From NCBI GenBank assembly GCA_021773175.1, contig JAJFKO010000061.1, forward strand, positions 1 through 64,000: a stretch of DNA of 64,000 bases. The letters are read 5' to 3'. Position 1 is the first letter of the stretch, and every line of letters begins with the position of its first letter. The notes under the pieces were generated by a model that was given only the letters and a program-made list of their open reading frames with translations, was not told the origin of the DNA and did not search any database. This document shows positions 47,056-55,897 of the stretch, one piece after another. Position numbers and translations under genes: made by a program. Source of the stretch: Gammaproteobacteria bacterium (GTDB lineage: Bacteria > Pseudomonadota > Gammaproteobacteria > JAJFKO01).

Positions 47056-48456
47056 TTAATTAAATATATTAGCCATATCACACCAGTTTCCATGAAAACC
47101 ATCTGGAACACGATGCGGTAGTTGCACAATAGCGATGGGTTCTTGATCAATATTCATGGCATCAAGTATTAATAAATCTGTTCGGTTCTCCGCTGCACGA
47201 TAGACTAAAGACAGCAAATAACCATCACCTTCTGCAGCATCAATACTACGCGGCACAAAAATAGGCTCATTAGGAATGTCTCCTTTAGAAAATTTTCGTA
47301 CTGTCTGTGATTGCTGATGATGATCATAGTGGATCATCGCATCAAAGCCCTTGGACTCTATTTGCGGTTCCAGACAAGCAGCAACAAAACCATGTCGATA
47401 AAGTAAACCAGTATAACGTTCATCAAATCGTGGAAACTCAGCATGAGTATTATCAAGTTGAGTCTCTGATATCGCACCCGTTTTTAAATTAAAACACCAA
47501 CGCGTTAATCTTGTTGGGCAAGCAACGACTGTCGTAAGTTTTCCTGCAGCATCAGGAAAAAGACTCGTCCGCGCAGTCTTCATGCCATCAAGTATAATAT
47601 TTTCACTATCTTGATAAGCATTCATATAATGGAAAACATAGAACGAATCCATTTCAAACCAATGGATATCTTCTTGTGTGCCATGACGCGGCATAATGCC
47701 AATATGCGCCCCCTTTTCTGGTTCCCATAGAATGGGTGGTTGCCCTCGTTGTCGGCGTTCGAAATCAATGGTTAATGGTAACACTGGAAATATCACGTAA
47801 TCTTTCGTGATAAAAAAATCATGCATAAGACTACAATACGGAATAGCAATTTTTTCCGCTTTAATTACTTCTCCTTGTCTATTAAAAACATAATAAACAA
47901 TTTCTGGCTTTTGTTTAGAATAAGCATAACCATGCATTTCACCATTTTCCGCATCAAAATGTGGATGAGCACAAAAGGAATCAATAATCTTACCTCCAGC
48001 AGTAAAATACTCTTTTGTTACAAGCGTTTGTGGTTCAATTTCTAAAGGTAAGCTACTTTCTTGCAGAGCCAATAACTTTCCCGCATGATAAATAATATTA
48101 GTATTAGCGGTATTTCTATTGACGCCAAGCACCGAGGCATCAATAGTTTCCAGTCCCATAGCAGCACCAAACAAAGACTTTTGCGCTTTATTTTCTAATG
48201 AAAAGCGTTCTGTTCGTATCCAACGATTAGAGTAACGTACGTTACCATCATTAAAGTAGAACGCATGTAACATACCATCACCTTCAAACCAATGTGCCTG
48301 CTGTACAGGAAATTGTGGATTCGGCCCATTACGAAAAAAAACACCGTTTAAGTTTTTCGGAATAGCTCCCTTAACGAAAACGCGAGGAATATCACCTTCC
48401 ATTGGCCATGGTGCATAATGTCCTTCTAAAAAAGGGTTTTTAGTTTGATTCTTCAT
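47056..48456 (-). CDS. carotenoid oxygenase (RPE65/CCD family)
   Basis: 466 aa. Seven-bladed propeller enzyme using Fe(II) held by four His: visible in AHPHFDAENGEMHGYAYS, CSLMHDFFIT, WFEMDSFYVFHYMNAYQD and GFHGNWCD near the end. FRNGPNPQF and HWFEGDGMLHAF are N-terminal family motifs. Cleaves carotenoid or stilbene double bonds; the substrate is unknown, and no carotenoid synthesis genes are in the window. Lies between PadR and the decarboxylase, 14 and 60 nt apart. Confidence 0.92.
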   Translation of the reverse strand: MKNQTKNPFLEGHYAPWPMEGDIPRVFVKGAIPKNLNGVFFRNGPNPQFPVQQAHWFEGDGMLHAFYFNDGNVRYSNRWIRTERFSLENKAQKSLFGAAMGLETIDASVLGVNRNTANTNIIYHAGKLLALQESSLPLEIEPQTLVTKEYFTAGGKIIDSFCAHPHFDAENGEMHGYAYSKQKPEIVYYVFNRQGEVIKAEKIAIPYCSLMHDFFITKDYVIFPVLPLTIDFERRQRGQPPILWEPEKGAHIGIMPRHGTQEDIHWFEMDSFYVFHYMNAYQDSENIILDGMKTARTSLFPDAAGKLTTVVACPTRLTRWCFNLKTGAISETQLDNTHAEFPRFDERYTGLLYRHGFVAACLEPQIESKGFDAMIHYDHHQQSQTVRKFSKGDIPNEPIFVPRSIDAAEGDGYLLSLVYRAAENRTDLLILDAMNIDQEPIAIVQLPHRVPDGFHGNWCDMANIFN

Positions 48457-48470
48457 ATTAGTATGTCCTA

Positions 48471-49016
48471 TTACTTGGTAGACTCAAGATATTGCAATGA
48501 TTCTTCACACCATGCTAATTGAGCCTCAGCAATTTTGATTCCATATTTTAATGTTAATATTGAAAAGAAAGGACGATTCAGTTTTTTACCCTTTTCGATA
48601 GACTTGACTTCTATTTCTTTGAAAAGTGCGAGTGCTTTGCGACGAGAATAAGCATAGTCTTCAATATGTTGTTTTGAAATAGCTGTTTCTACATTGTGAC
48701 CAAAAAATAATTTTAATAATAATTCATTACGATGAGGATACTGTTCGACTTCTAACTGTAACCAAACTTTTAATTCTTCTATTCCTTTATTGGTGATCTC
48801 ATAAACCTTCTTGAGTTTTGCTCCCACTAGCTCTTCACGGCACTGCACTAGCTCTTGTTCGCTAAGTCGTTTAAGTGTTGGATAAATCTGGCCATTGCTC
48901 TCAGACCAAAAGTAATCCGTACTTTGCGCCATCATCTTTTTTATTTCGTAGCCAGACATCGGACGAAGACTTAACATACCTAATAATGCAAATGGTGTTT
49001 TGCTGCTTTTTGCCAT
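48471..49016 (-). CDS. PadR-family transcriptional regulator
   Basis: 181 aa. N-terminal winged helix with FALLGMLSLRPMSGYEIKK, SNGQIYPTLKRLSEQELV and KVYEITNKGIEELKVWL, then a C-terminal helical dimerization region (Vir_act_alpha_C type). PadR proteins repress detoxification genes in response to phenolics. First gene of a minus-strand operon with the carotenoid oxygenase and decarboxylase-like gene, so an aromatic or polyene ligand is plausible. Confidence 0.88.
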   Translation of the reverse strand: MAKSSKTPFALLGMLSLRPMSGYEIKKMMAQSTDYFWSESNGQIYPTLKRLSEQELVQCREELVGAKLKKVYEITNKGIEELKVWLQLEVEQYPHRNELLLKLFFGHNVETAISKQHIEDYAYSRRKALALFKEIEVKSIEKGKKLNRPFFSILTLKYGIKIAEAQLAWCEESLQYLESTK

Positions 49017-49166
49017 GTCACTAATTCCTATTGCTCTATAAGCTTAACATTATAAGTCTAGAAGACACGTCTGTAAACCACCAAAGCTTAAAAAAACTCT
49101 GTCTAAACAGCATTAATAAGTTTCGCTGAATATTTGGCGCAGGCACTTTTGCTCGAACCAAACTTC

Positions 49167-49192
49167 GCATTTCGAAGTACGAGCGGTATATA
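49167..49192. repeat. 26-bp repeat, left copy (inverted partner at 54195)
   Basis: Matches the reverse complement of 54195-54220 at 25 of 26 bases; contains a hairpin ACTTCG-CATTT-CGAAGT. The rest of the 49017-49286 gap shows no gene. Confidence 0.8.
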
Positions 49193-49286
49193 GTCTTTAA
49201 TTACATTGAATGATTTTGACTTAAAGGGAGCATCTTGAACAGGTGTTAATGTTTTACTGTCCTATCAGTTAACAAGGACTTGTGTT

Positions 49287-49358
49287 ATGGTAACTGCTCC
49301 ATTCCAGCCTGCGGGACTTTTTCTCGTGGTCTTATTCCTTAGCGGAACTACTCGTTGA
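49287..49358 (+). CDS. probable leader peptide (23 aa)
   Basis: MVTAPFQPAGLFLVVLFLSGTTR then TGA. AAGGA lies 10 nt before the ATG. The peptide ends 66 nt upstream of the DUF1611 gene, and two hairpins follow before that start. Too short for a family match; may be a translated leader for attenuation or simply a chance ORF. Confidence 0.45.
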   Translation: MVTAPFQPAGLFLVVLFLSGTTR

Positions 49359-49395
49359 CTTTCGGCCAATTTCGGTCGGCCCGAGCCTGTCGTAT

Positions 49396-49424
49396 CCTCT
49401 GAGCCTTTCACTCAAGAGGAAATT
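49396..49424 (+). promoter_or_regulatory. SD-masking hairpin before the DUF1611-racemase operon
   Basis: CCTCTGAG (49396-49403) can pair with CTC-A-AGAGG (49411-49419), hiding the Shine-Dalgarno AAGAGG that lies 5 nt upstream of the ATG at 49425. One bulged A. Translational control is inferred. Confidence 0.5.
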
Positions 49425-50621
49425 ATGTCTGCAAAACCGCGTAACTCAACAATCATCAACCTATCAACCGTTCTCAAAAAAAACGCAATAGAGTGTTTGC
49501 CATTGGAACCTACATCGGAACCTATATGTGTCAGGCAAAGACCGCTTACCGCTATTATATATTGTGAAGCAAATTTTACTACTATCGATGGCAAAACAGC
49601 TCACGGACTTGTACGTTACTCGGAAAAATACAAAATCCTTTCTGTTATCGATAGCGAAAATACTGGCCTCGACTCCGGTATGCTTCTCGATAACAAAATC
49701 AATGATATCCCTATTTGTGGAAATCTTGCTGATGCACTAGAGCATGCTGGCACTGTGCCGGATTACTATATTTATGGCATGGCTCCATCCAATGGCATGT
49801 TATCCATACACGAACGCAGCTTGATACTTGAGGCTATGAGTCATGGTATGAATATCATTAATGGCCTCCATGAGTTTCTTAACGATGATCCGGTTTTTAT
49901 TGCTGCATGTGCAGCGAGTAATGTAGAAATCATAGACGTGCGCAAACCACGCCCCAAGAAAGATTTACGTTTGTTCAGTGGTCGCATTTCTGAAGTTACT
50001 TGCCTTCGTATTGCTGTGCTTGGCACCGATTGTGCGATTGGAAAACGCACCACCGCAACTATTTTAACCCAAGCACTTAATGACTGTGGTGTAAAAACGG
50101 TGATGATCGGAACCGGCCAAACTGGTTTGATTCAAGGAGCCCGCTATGGTGTTGCACTAGATGCGATTCCATCACAATTCTGTGTGGGCGAGTTAGAGGC
50201 AACCATCGTTGAAGCATTTGAAAATGAAAACCCGGATGTAATTATTATTGAAGGGCAAGGTGCACTGAGTCACCCCGCCTTTTCTTCCTCGTCTTTTATT
50301 CTTCGTGGTAGCTGCGCCAACGGCGTGGTCTTACAGCATGCTCCGGGGCGAGATTATCGCTGCGACTTTGAGCAAATGCCAATACCTACTCCGGAAGCTG
50401 AAATTAATTTGATTGAGACCTTCGCCGATACTAAAGTTATTGGCTTGACTATTAACCACGAAAATATGAATGATACTGAAGTTAGTGCCGCCATTATCCG
50501 GTACGAAAGTGAACTTGGTATTCCAGTAACTGATGCTTTGACTCGCTCACCCAACCACTTGGTACAAATGGTGTTTTCTGCCTTCCCTGATCTTCAGGTG
50601 AAGCTGGAAGCAGCCGTATAA
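49425..50621 (+). CDS. DUF1611 family P-loop protein (DgcN-like)
   Basis: 398 aa. The N-terminal half is a Rossmann-like domain (DYYIYGMAPSNG, HGMNIINGLHEFLND); the C-terminal half is a P-loop domain with Walker A LGTDCAIGKRTTA (near residue 205) and IIIEGQGALSHPA. DUF1611 includes DgcN, reported in D-glutamate catabolism. Here it overlaps (TAATG) a PLP amino acid racemase, which points to D-amino-acid metabolism. GC in sampled lines (about 48-52%) exceeds neighbours (about 28-40%), suggesting acquisition. Confidence 0.82.
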   Translation: MSAKPRNSTIINLSTVLKKNAIECLPLEPTSEPICVRQRPLTAIIYCEANFTTIDGKTAHGLVRYSEKYKILSVIDSENTGLDSGMLLDNKINDIPICGNLADALEHAGTVPDYYIYGMAPSNGMLSIHERSLILEAMSHGMNIINGLHEFLNDDPVFIAACAASNVEIIDVRKPRPKKDLRLFSGRISEVTCLRIAVLGTDCAIGKRTTATILTQALNDCGVKTVMIGTGQTGLIQGARYGVALDAIPSQFCVGELEATIVEAFENENPDVIIIEGQGALSHPAFSSSSFILRGSCANGVVLQHAPGRDYRCDFEQMPIPTPEAEINLIETFADTKVIGLTINHENMNDTEVSAAIIRYESELGIPVTDALTRSPNHLVQMVFSAFPDLQVKLEAAV

Positions 50622-51718
50622 TGGCAGCTCCTCGCTTAGAAATTGATCTCAATAAAATTTACTACAATACTCATGAACTTGTTACACGACTCGCTAAACA
50701 CGATATTTTAGTAACGGGTATAACCAAAGCGACACTGGGTTCATCCGAGATTGCGAACACCATGATGCAGGCTGGAGTGAAAACACTGGGCGATTCACGT
50801 ATCGAGAATATCAAAGCCATGGGTCTTGCAGAGAAAGATGTCTTGATGCGAGATATTCCGATGATGCTGATTCGTTCACCCATGCTCAGCCAGATTAAGC
50901 AGGTGGTTAGGTATGCAGATATGAGTTTCAACACTGAAATAGAAGTTATAAAAAAACTTTCTTCTGAGGCAGAAAAGCAAGGGTGCATCCATCAAATACT
51001 ACTAATGGTCGAGTTAGGCGATCTCCGTGAAGGTATTATGCCTGAAGATCTGATAGAGACGGTAAGAGAGGTTCTTCGCCTACCGAATATCTACCTCAAA
51101 GGCATAGGTACAAATCTCGCTTGCCGCAGCGGCGCCTCACCTGATAACACTAACATGTCCACGTTATCCAAACTCGCAGATAGTATCGATGCGACATTTG
51201 ATCTGACGCTAGAAATAGTATCGGGTGGTAACTCGGCCAATCTTCAATGGGCGTTGAGTGATATAGAAACAGATACAGGACGAATTAACAATCTACGCTT
51301 AGGTGAAGCCATCTTGCTAGGTTGTGAAACACTTCAGCGCAGACCGATTGATGGCTTACACACAAATGCCATTACCCTTGTTGCCGAAGTAATCGAGTCA
51401 AAGTACAAATCATCAGTTCCATTGGGTAATATTGCAGAAACTGCCTTTGGAAAGTCCCCATCTGTTATCAACCATGGCACCGTGAAACAAACAATATTGG
51501 CTATTGGTATACAAGATATCGACCCCAGTGGCCTGCAAGCACCTGCGGGACTCAAGATTCTAGCTGCTAGTAGTGACCACCTTCTTGTGGAATCTGCTAA
51601 AGAGAATCTCTTTATTGGGCAGGAAATAACGTTCCAAATTAACTATAGTGCATTGCTTCGTGCGATGACATCTCCTTTTGTCTCAAAAGTTTTTACCCAG
51701 ATTGGAGCTAAATCTTAA
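50621..51718 (+). CDS. PLP-dependent amino acid racemase (alanine/ornithine racemase family)
   Basis: 365 aa, fold type III barrel. The PLP-binding lysine is in VTGITKATLG (about residue 37); SFNTEIEVIKKL, MVELGDLREGI, GGNSANLQWAL and a closing SVPLGNIAETAFGKSP/ILAIGIQDID match the ornithine/alanine racemase (Orr/YhfX) group rather than Alr. Its start overlaps the DUF1611 stop by one base, so the two are translationally coupled. Substrate not fixed by sequence. Confidence 0.83.
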   Translation: MAAPRLEIDLNKIYYNTHELVTRLAKHDILVTGITKATLGSSEIANTMMQAGVKTLGDSRIENIKAMGLAEKDVLMRDIPMMLIRSPMLSQIKQVVRYADMSFNTEIEVIKKLSSEAEKQGCIHQILLMVELGDLREGIMPEDLIETVREVLRLPNIYLKGIGTNLACRSGASPDNTNMSTLSKLADSIDATFDLTLEIVSGGNSANLQWALSDIETDTGRINNLRLGEAILLGCETLQRRPIDGLHTNAITLVAEVIESKYKSSVPLGNIAETAFGKSPSVINHGTVKQTILAIGIQDIDPSGLQAPAGLKILAASSDHLLVESAKENLFIGQEITFQINYSALLRAMTSPFVSKVFTQIGAKS

Positions 51719-51862
51719 TTCAAGTGAGAGATGTATAGATAATACAATTAAAGATATGCCATAAAGTCCAGCAGCCAAGAAAAACATTTTGTGAAATATG
51801 TTTTAGGTCATGCTTTATATGATGGTAATGTGGAGTTAGCACTACTGCTTAGCTTATTAGCA

Positions 51863-53035
51863 TTAGCTCTGTGATTCATAATTAGAATCAGCTGGTAACA
51901 AAGTTTGTTTCATTAACTGTGTCCACATCTTCATGGAATATTTCAGATTGCTGGTCACAACTTTTAATTCTTGATAATGCATGCGCGTAAGGCGGCGATA
52001 TTCTTTTGCTTGACCTTGCATATAATCAAGTTTAGATGTTTTCAAATTCTTATATGCCGTCTCTAATTTATCTCGCTGTAATAATAATTGCGAAATATAT
52101 TGATACAACGATTGTAATTCAGCCTTCGCTTTTTCATTTATACTAATAGATACTGTATCAATAGTACTTAATCTTTTCTGATCCATATCAAGTCTATTTT
52201 GGATAATTCTATGTACCGCTACTCTTTTTAAATCCGTGGCAAAACGCATAGAAGCCAATGCTTGTATTAACCATTTTGTTGGATCAAAATCATATACACG
52301 AATACCATTTCGATAGTCTAGCGGGAATTTATGATGAAAGTTATGATAGCCTTCGCCAAATGTGAATAAAGCCGTAAACCAGTTATCACGAGCAGAATTG
52401 CGATCAGAATAGGTTTGCTTCCCAAAAGCATGACAAACAGAATTAATGCAGAAGGTCATATGTTGAGAGATGGTTATTCGCAATGCTCCAGCAATAATCA
52501 AACCGCCCCATGCGTCACCCCATAACGATGCAAGCAACATAGGAAAAGCAAAACCCATAAAAATAGAAAGAGGCAGATAAAAACGATGTTGAAGTTGTAC
52601 CATGCGATCACGATTTAAATCATCAACATTACTAAAATTACGTTTTTTCGGATCTAAGGTCAACAGCCAACCTATATGAGCATACCAAAATCCTTGTTGA
52701 AAATTGTAAGGATCTTTCGGTGTATCTGTGTAGCGATGATGATCACGATGATCGGTACACCACTCTAGGACAGGACCTTCAAACGTACCAGCACCAAACA
52801 AGATAAAGAGTAAACGCACAAAACCATTAGCTTTATAAGTCTTATGGGAAAACAAGCGATGGTAACCTGCCGTTATTGATAAGCCTCCCATCACCGTCAA
52901 AAAAATTGCGAGACAAACTGTTTGCCAAGAAAATAAACCTAACGAATACAGAACAACGGTTCCAACAATAGCAATAATAGGAATAAAAATTAAAAATAGA
53001 GTATTCACCCAGTTGATATAATGCTTTGATTTCAT
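51863..53035 (-). CDS. acyl-CoA/fatty-acid desaturase with C-terminal coiled coil
   Basis: 390 aa from MKSKHYINWVN (GGAAGGA upstream); the frame continues 36 residues upstream. Three His boxes: HRLFSH, HRDHHRYTD and HNFHH. Four hydrophobic helices support a membrane enzyme introducing a Delta-9 double bond. Residues ~270-390 form an unusual C-terminal extension with heptads (LYQYISQLLLQRDKLETAYKNLK), seen in some gammaproteobacterial desaturases. Upstream is a D-hydroxyacid dehydrogenase. Confidence 0.9.
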   Translation of the reverse strand: MKSKHYINWVNTLFLIFIPIIAIVGTVVLYSLGLFSWQTVCLAIFLTVMGGLSITAGYHRLFSHKTYKANGFVRLLFILFGAGTFEGPVLEWCTDHRDHHRYTDTPKDPYNFQQGFWYAHIGWLLTLDPKKRNFSNVDDLNRDRMVQLQHRFYLPLSIFMGFAFPMLLASLWGDAWGGLIIAGALRITISQHMTFCINSVCHAFGKQTYSDRNSARDNWFTALFTFGEGYHNFHHKFPLDYRNGIRVYDFDPTKWLIQALASMRFATDLKRVAVHRIIQNRLDMDQKRLSTIDTVSISINEKAKAELQSLYQYISQLLLQRDKLETAYKNLKTSKLDYMQGQAKEYRRLTRMHYQELKVVTSNLKYSMKMWTQLMKQTLLPADSNYESQS

Positions 53036-53265
53036 TAAGCAATCCTTCCAATAGTTAGCTATGTCATTCTGAAGAAAGTGTGAGTATATCCTGACCATCC
53101 TCTTGGGTCTAGGGATATCAAATACCGCATGCGAAAATACCACAAATCTATCCTCGAGTAAGTAACTAAATTATAGATAAAAGTAGGTAACATTAACAAT
53201 GTTTTGGTGCAAATTAACCCAACTTTATAGCATCCCTTCAATTTCGCGGTATTTTAATGAATTAG

Positions 53266-54156
53266 CTACATGAGATTCTCACAGATAAACTCAACGACAT
53301 TATCTAATGCCATTTGCCCTTTCGCAGCCACCGCTTCAACGGTATTAAAACCAATATGTGGTGTCGCAATAACATTTGGAGCTTGTAATAAAATATGAGA
53401 GCCAGGAATAGGCGGCTCAACATCAAAGACATCCAAGGCAGCGCCGGCTAGCATACCCTGTTTGAGTGCTACACTTAAATCTTGCTCATTAATAATCGGG
53501 CCTCTCGCACAATTAATTAAATAGGCCGTTGCTTTCATTTTCGAAAGTAGCTCCAAATTAATTATGCCATTGGTTGTTTCTAATAATGGTATGTGCAATG
53601 ACACATAATCTGACTGGCTAAAAAGCGTTTCTAAGGTTAAAAGGCTTTTGCGATCATAAGCTAAAATTTGCATTTGAAATGCTGCAGCGAGTCGCGCAAC
53701 TTCCTTACCAATTGCTCCCATACCAACGATACCTAGTATTTTATCTTTTAATTGCGTACCCGAATTTGTTAATGCGCCATGTCGTACTTCTGCATTATTT
53801 TCTGGAATTCTTCTTGCTAGTGAAATCATCAAACCCATGACTAACTCAGCAACAGCAGTATTGGCGTAACCAGCAGCATTTTTTACAGTGATATTTCTTG
53901 CTAATATTGTTTCGGCATCCACATGATCAATGCCTGCAAATGCAACCGCAATGAATTTTAAATTAGGCATATTAGATATAACATATTTGGATAAAGGTCT
54001 ATTGGTTAAGACGACAATATCAGCATCATGAATGGCTTCTAAGAGTTTAGCGTCACGCCAACCACGCGAATCGATTTCTACTATCTCATGGCTAGCTAAT
54101 TGCTTTTGATAAGCAGACAACGTAGCACCAGTTGGTTCTAGAATAAATATTTTCAT
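53266..54156 (-). CDS. D-2-hydroxyacid dehydrogenase (NAD(P))
   Basis: 296 aa. NAD-binding GMGAIGKEVARLA; catalytic Arg in INCARGPIINE, Glu in FDVEPP and His in ATPHIGFNT, in the usual order. N-terminal catalytic domain intact. Relatives reduce 2-keto acids such as hydroxypyruvate, glyoxylate or phosphoglycerate; the specific substrate is unclear. Confidence 0.92.
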   Translation of the reverse strand: MKIFILEPTGATLSAYQKQLASHEIVEIDSRGWRDAKLLEAIHDADIVVLTNRPLSKYVISNMPNLKFIAVAFAGIDHVDAETILARNITVKNAAGYANTAVAELVMGLMISLARRIPENNAEVRHGALTNSGTQLKDKILGIVGMGAIGKEVARLAAAFQMQILAYDRKSLLTLETLFSQSDYVSLHIPLLETTNGIINLELLSKMKATAYLINCARGPIINEQDLSVALKQGMLAGAALDVFDVEPPIPGSHILLQAPNVIATPHIGFNTVEAVAAKGQMALDNVVEFICENLM

Positions 54157-54607
54157 TAATAATACCTCTTATATAGAGTCCATTACTTTACTAAATATAC
54201 CGCTCGCACTTCGAAATGCGATAGGCATAGCCATTAAAGATTATAAATAATGATAAAGATTAGCTTGCAGCACAACGTAAACACCCGCACTGTTAGTTAT
54301 ATTAAGCTATGGTAGCAAGTTTGATGAATACATTGGAGAGTCATTTTAATTTAATTACCACCGACCATTTAATTAATCATGAGGTGGCAATAGAATTAAA
54401 AAGCAACAAATGCAACTTTTGATTTCATAATTAAGCCCTTTTTCAAAATAAGAGGTAAGCTGTCAATTCTAACAAAAACCAATTAATTTGACAAATAATT
54501 AGACATAGATGGTTGTTCCATAAGGTATCTACTGATAAATAGACTTGCCCGGTTGCAGGCACCAAAAAACAAACTACCAATTGAAAAACTTATATAACTT
54601 ATGACTT
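54157..54607. other. intergenic, no gene seen
   Basis: 451 AT-rich bases; besides the 26-bp repeat at 54195-54220 and the promoter region for the dehydrogenase I see no ORF, hairpin or known element. Confidence 0.45.
54195..54220. repeat. 26-bp repeat, right copy (inverted partner at 49167)
   Basis: Reverse complement equals 49167-49192 except for one base. Together the copies bracket 5.05 kb holding the leader peptide, DUF1611, racemase, desaturase and dehydrogenase genes. Confidence 0.8.
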
Positions 54608-55060
54608 TTAATGTTGTTGTAGCTTAACATGCTGCTTCAGCAAGTTTCCCACATCAATATCACCATGCAAGGTAATCGCTTTATATTTATTTTTTGAGGC
54701 ACAAATCAAATTATCAGAAGAGCTTTCGTTGGTTATCATACCAAGTGAGTCATAATTAAACTTCTCGATTAGATGCCCATGTTTAATTGCCCAGTCGCCT
54801 TTAATGACATCGAATACAACGTTGTAATTCTTTTGTAGCAGCAAGTTTCCAACAAATTTTCCATTTTTAAGAAATGACGTAATTGCTACATATTTTTGCG
54901 TACCAAATGAAATAGTGCCTGAATCAATCCACTGTTTGCCGACAAGTAAATCTTGGTACTGCGCATCAGTTTTCTTTGTGCAAGCTGTTAAGCTCTTTGC
55001 ATTTGCAGCAAAAGGGATAAATAAAATTATCGAGCAAAGTAACAATAAAAAAAGCTTCAT
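54608..55060 (-). CDS. small secreted protein, unknown function
   Basis: 150 aa from MKLFLLLLCSIILFIPFAANA; a 7-residue extension is possible. Signal peptide clear. The mature part has two cysteines (ACTKK and ICASK), alternating beta-like strands (KYVAITSFLKNGKFVGNLLLQ), and no recognised family. Low-GC, stand-alone. Confidence 0.63.
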   Translation of the reverse strand: MKLFLLLLCSIILFIPFAANAKSLTACTKKTDAQYQDLLVGKQWIDSGTISFGTQKYVAITSFLKNGKFVGNLLLQKNYNVVFDVIKGDWAIKHGHLIEKFNYDSLGMITNESSSDNLICASKNKYKAITLHGDIDVGNLLKQHVKLQQH

Positions 55061-55328
55061 TTGTATATACATAATTATCACCCTTATAGCCCAAAATTTT
55101 AAACATCGTCAACATAGCATAACGACAAGTTGCAAACAATATTCTTAAGATTATAGATAATGAAGATTAGCCTCGTGCTTTCTATATATGCATGAAAAAC
55201 ATATACTTTATTAAGTCATGGGAATTGGCACACGCGACTGTCCGAAAATCCTAAAATTACTATTGTAATTCTCTGCGATAGTAAATTTAGAGCTCTTGTA
55301 GAAACAGCGAAATAAAAGAGATTTTACT

Positions 55329-55791
55329 ATGTAATTAAAGATTATAATTCCGATCATTTTTATTTTTACGACTATTCCAAGTTGGGGTCAAGTAGGAGAG
55401 CAAGCACAGCAATGCAACTTCAATAACATCGCAGGTTGGAACTGTGTGAAATGGAGTGCCGGTACAGTAAAAAAGCTGTGTTTACTGTAACAGTGGTTCT
55501 GGTACTGCAGTAAATCGACAGTGTTGTCCACCGACACCATCAAATGCAAATCCCTCACATTGTAGGTGGCGAGTAACAGAGTCCAAACCATTTGGCTCGT
55601 CCGGTACTCATCATGTTGCTTACGATTTCAATTTACAAAGAACAACATGTGCTGCCGTCTGCTCTAATAGCCGAGCTCGAGATATTGCTAAAAAGGTACT
55701 AAACTGGAGTGACACAATACATGTTAAAGGCCCAAGCTGTAAAGCTGGCTATGTTTGTGGCGAAGGTGCCGGACATTATTGTCGTGATTAA
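55329..55791 (+). pseudogene. broken secreted Cys-rich protein gene
   Basis: The original start ATG (55329) is followed immediately by TAA; after it the frame reads a signal-peptide-like LKIIIPIIFIFTTIPSWG then a Cys-containing mature part. An A6 run (about 55475) breaks the frame; with five A the reading continues (KSCVYCNSG) to TAA at 55791, about 155 codons with 15 or more cysteines (e.g. RQCCPPTPS, CAAVCSNSRAR, CKAGYVCGEGAG). Two independent lesions argue for a true pseudogene rather than a sequencing error. Confidence 0.75.
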
Positions 55792-55897
55792 TAGAACTGA
55801 TAATTCTAGGTCGATATAGAAACGAGCCTCAACTGATAGTTGTCGCTCGATTTGTGTTTAATCTATTATAAAAGATTTATTTTTTCAATGTCTAGTA

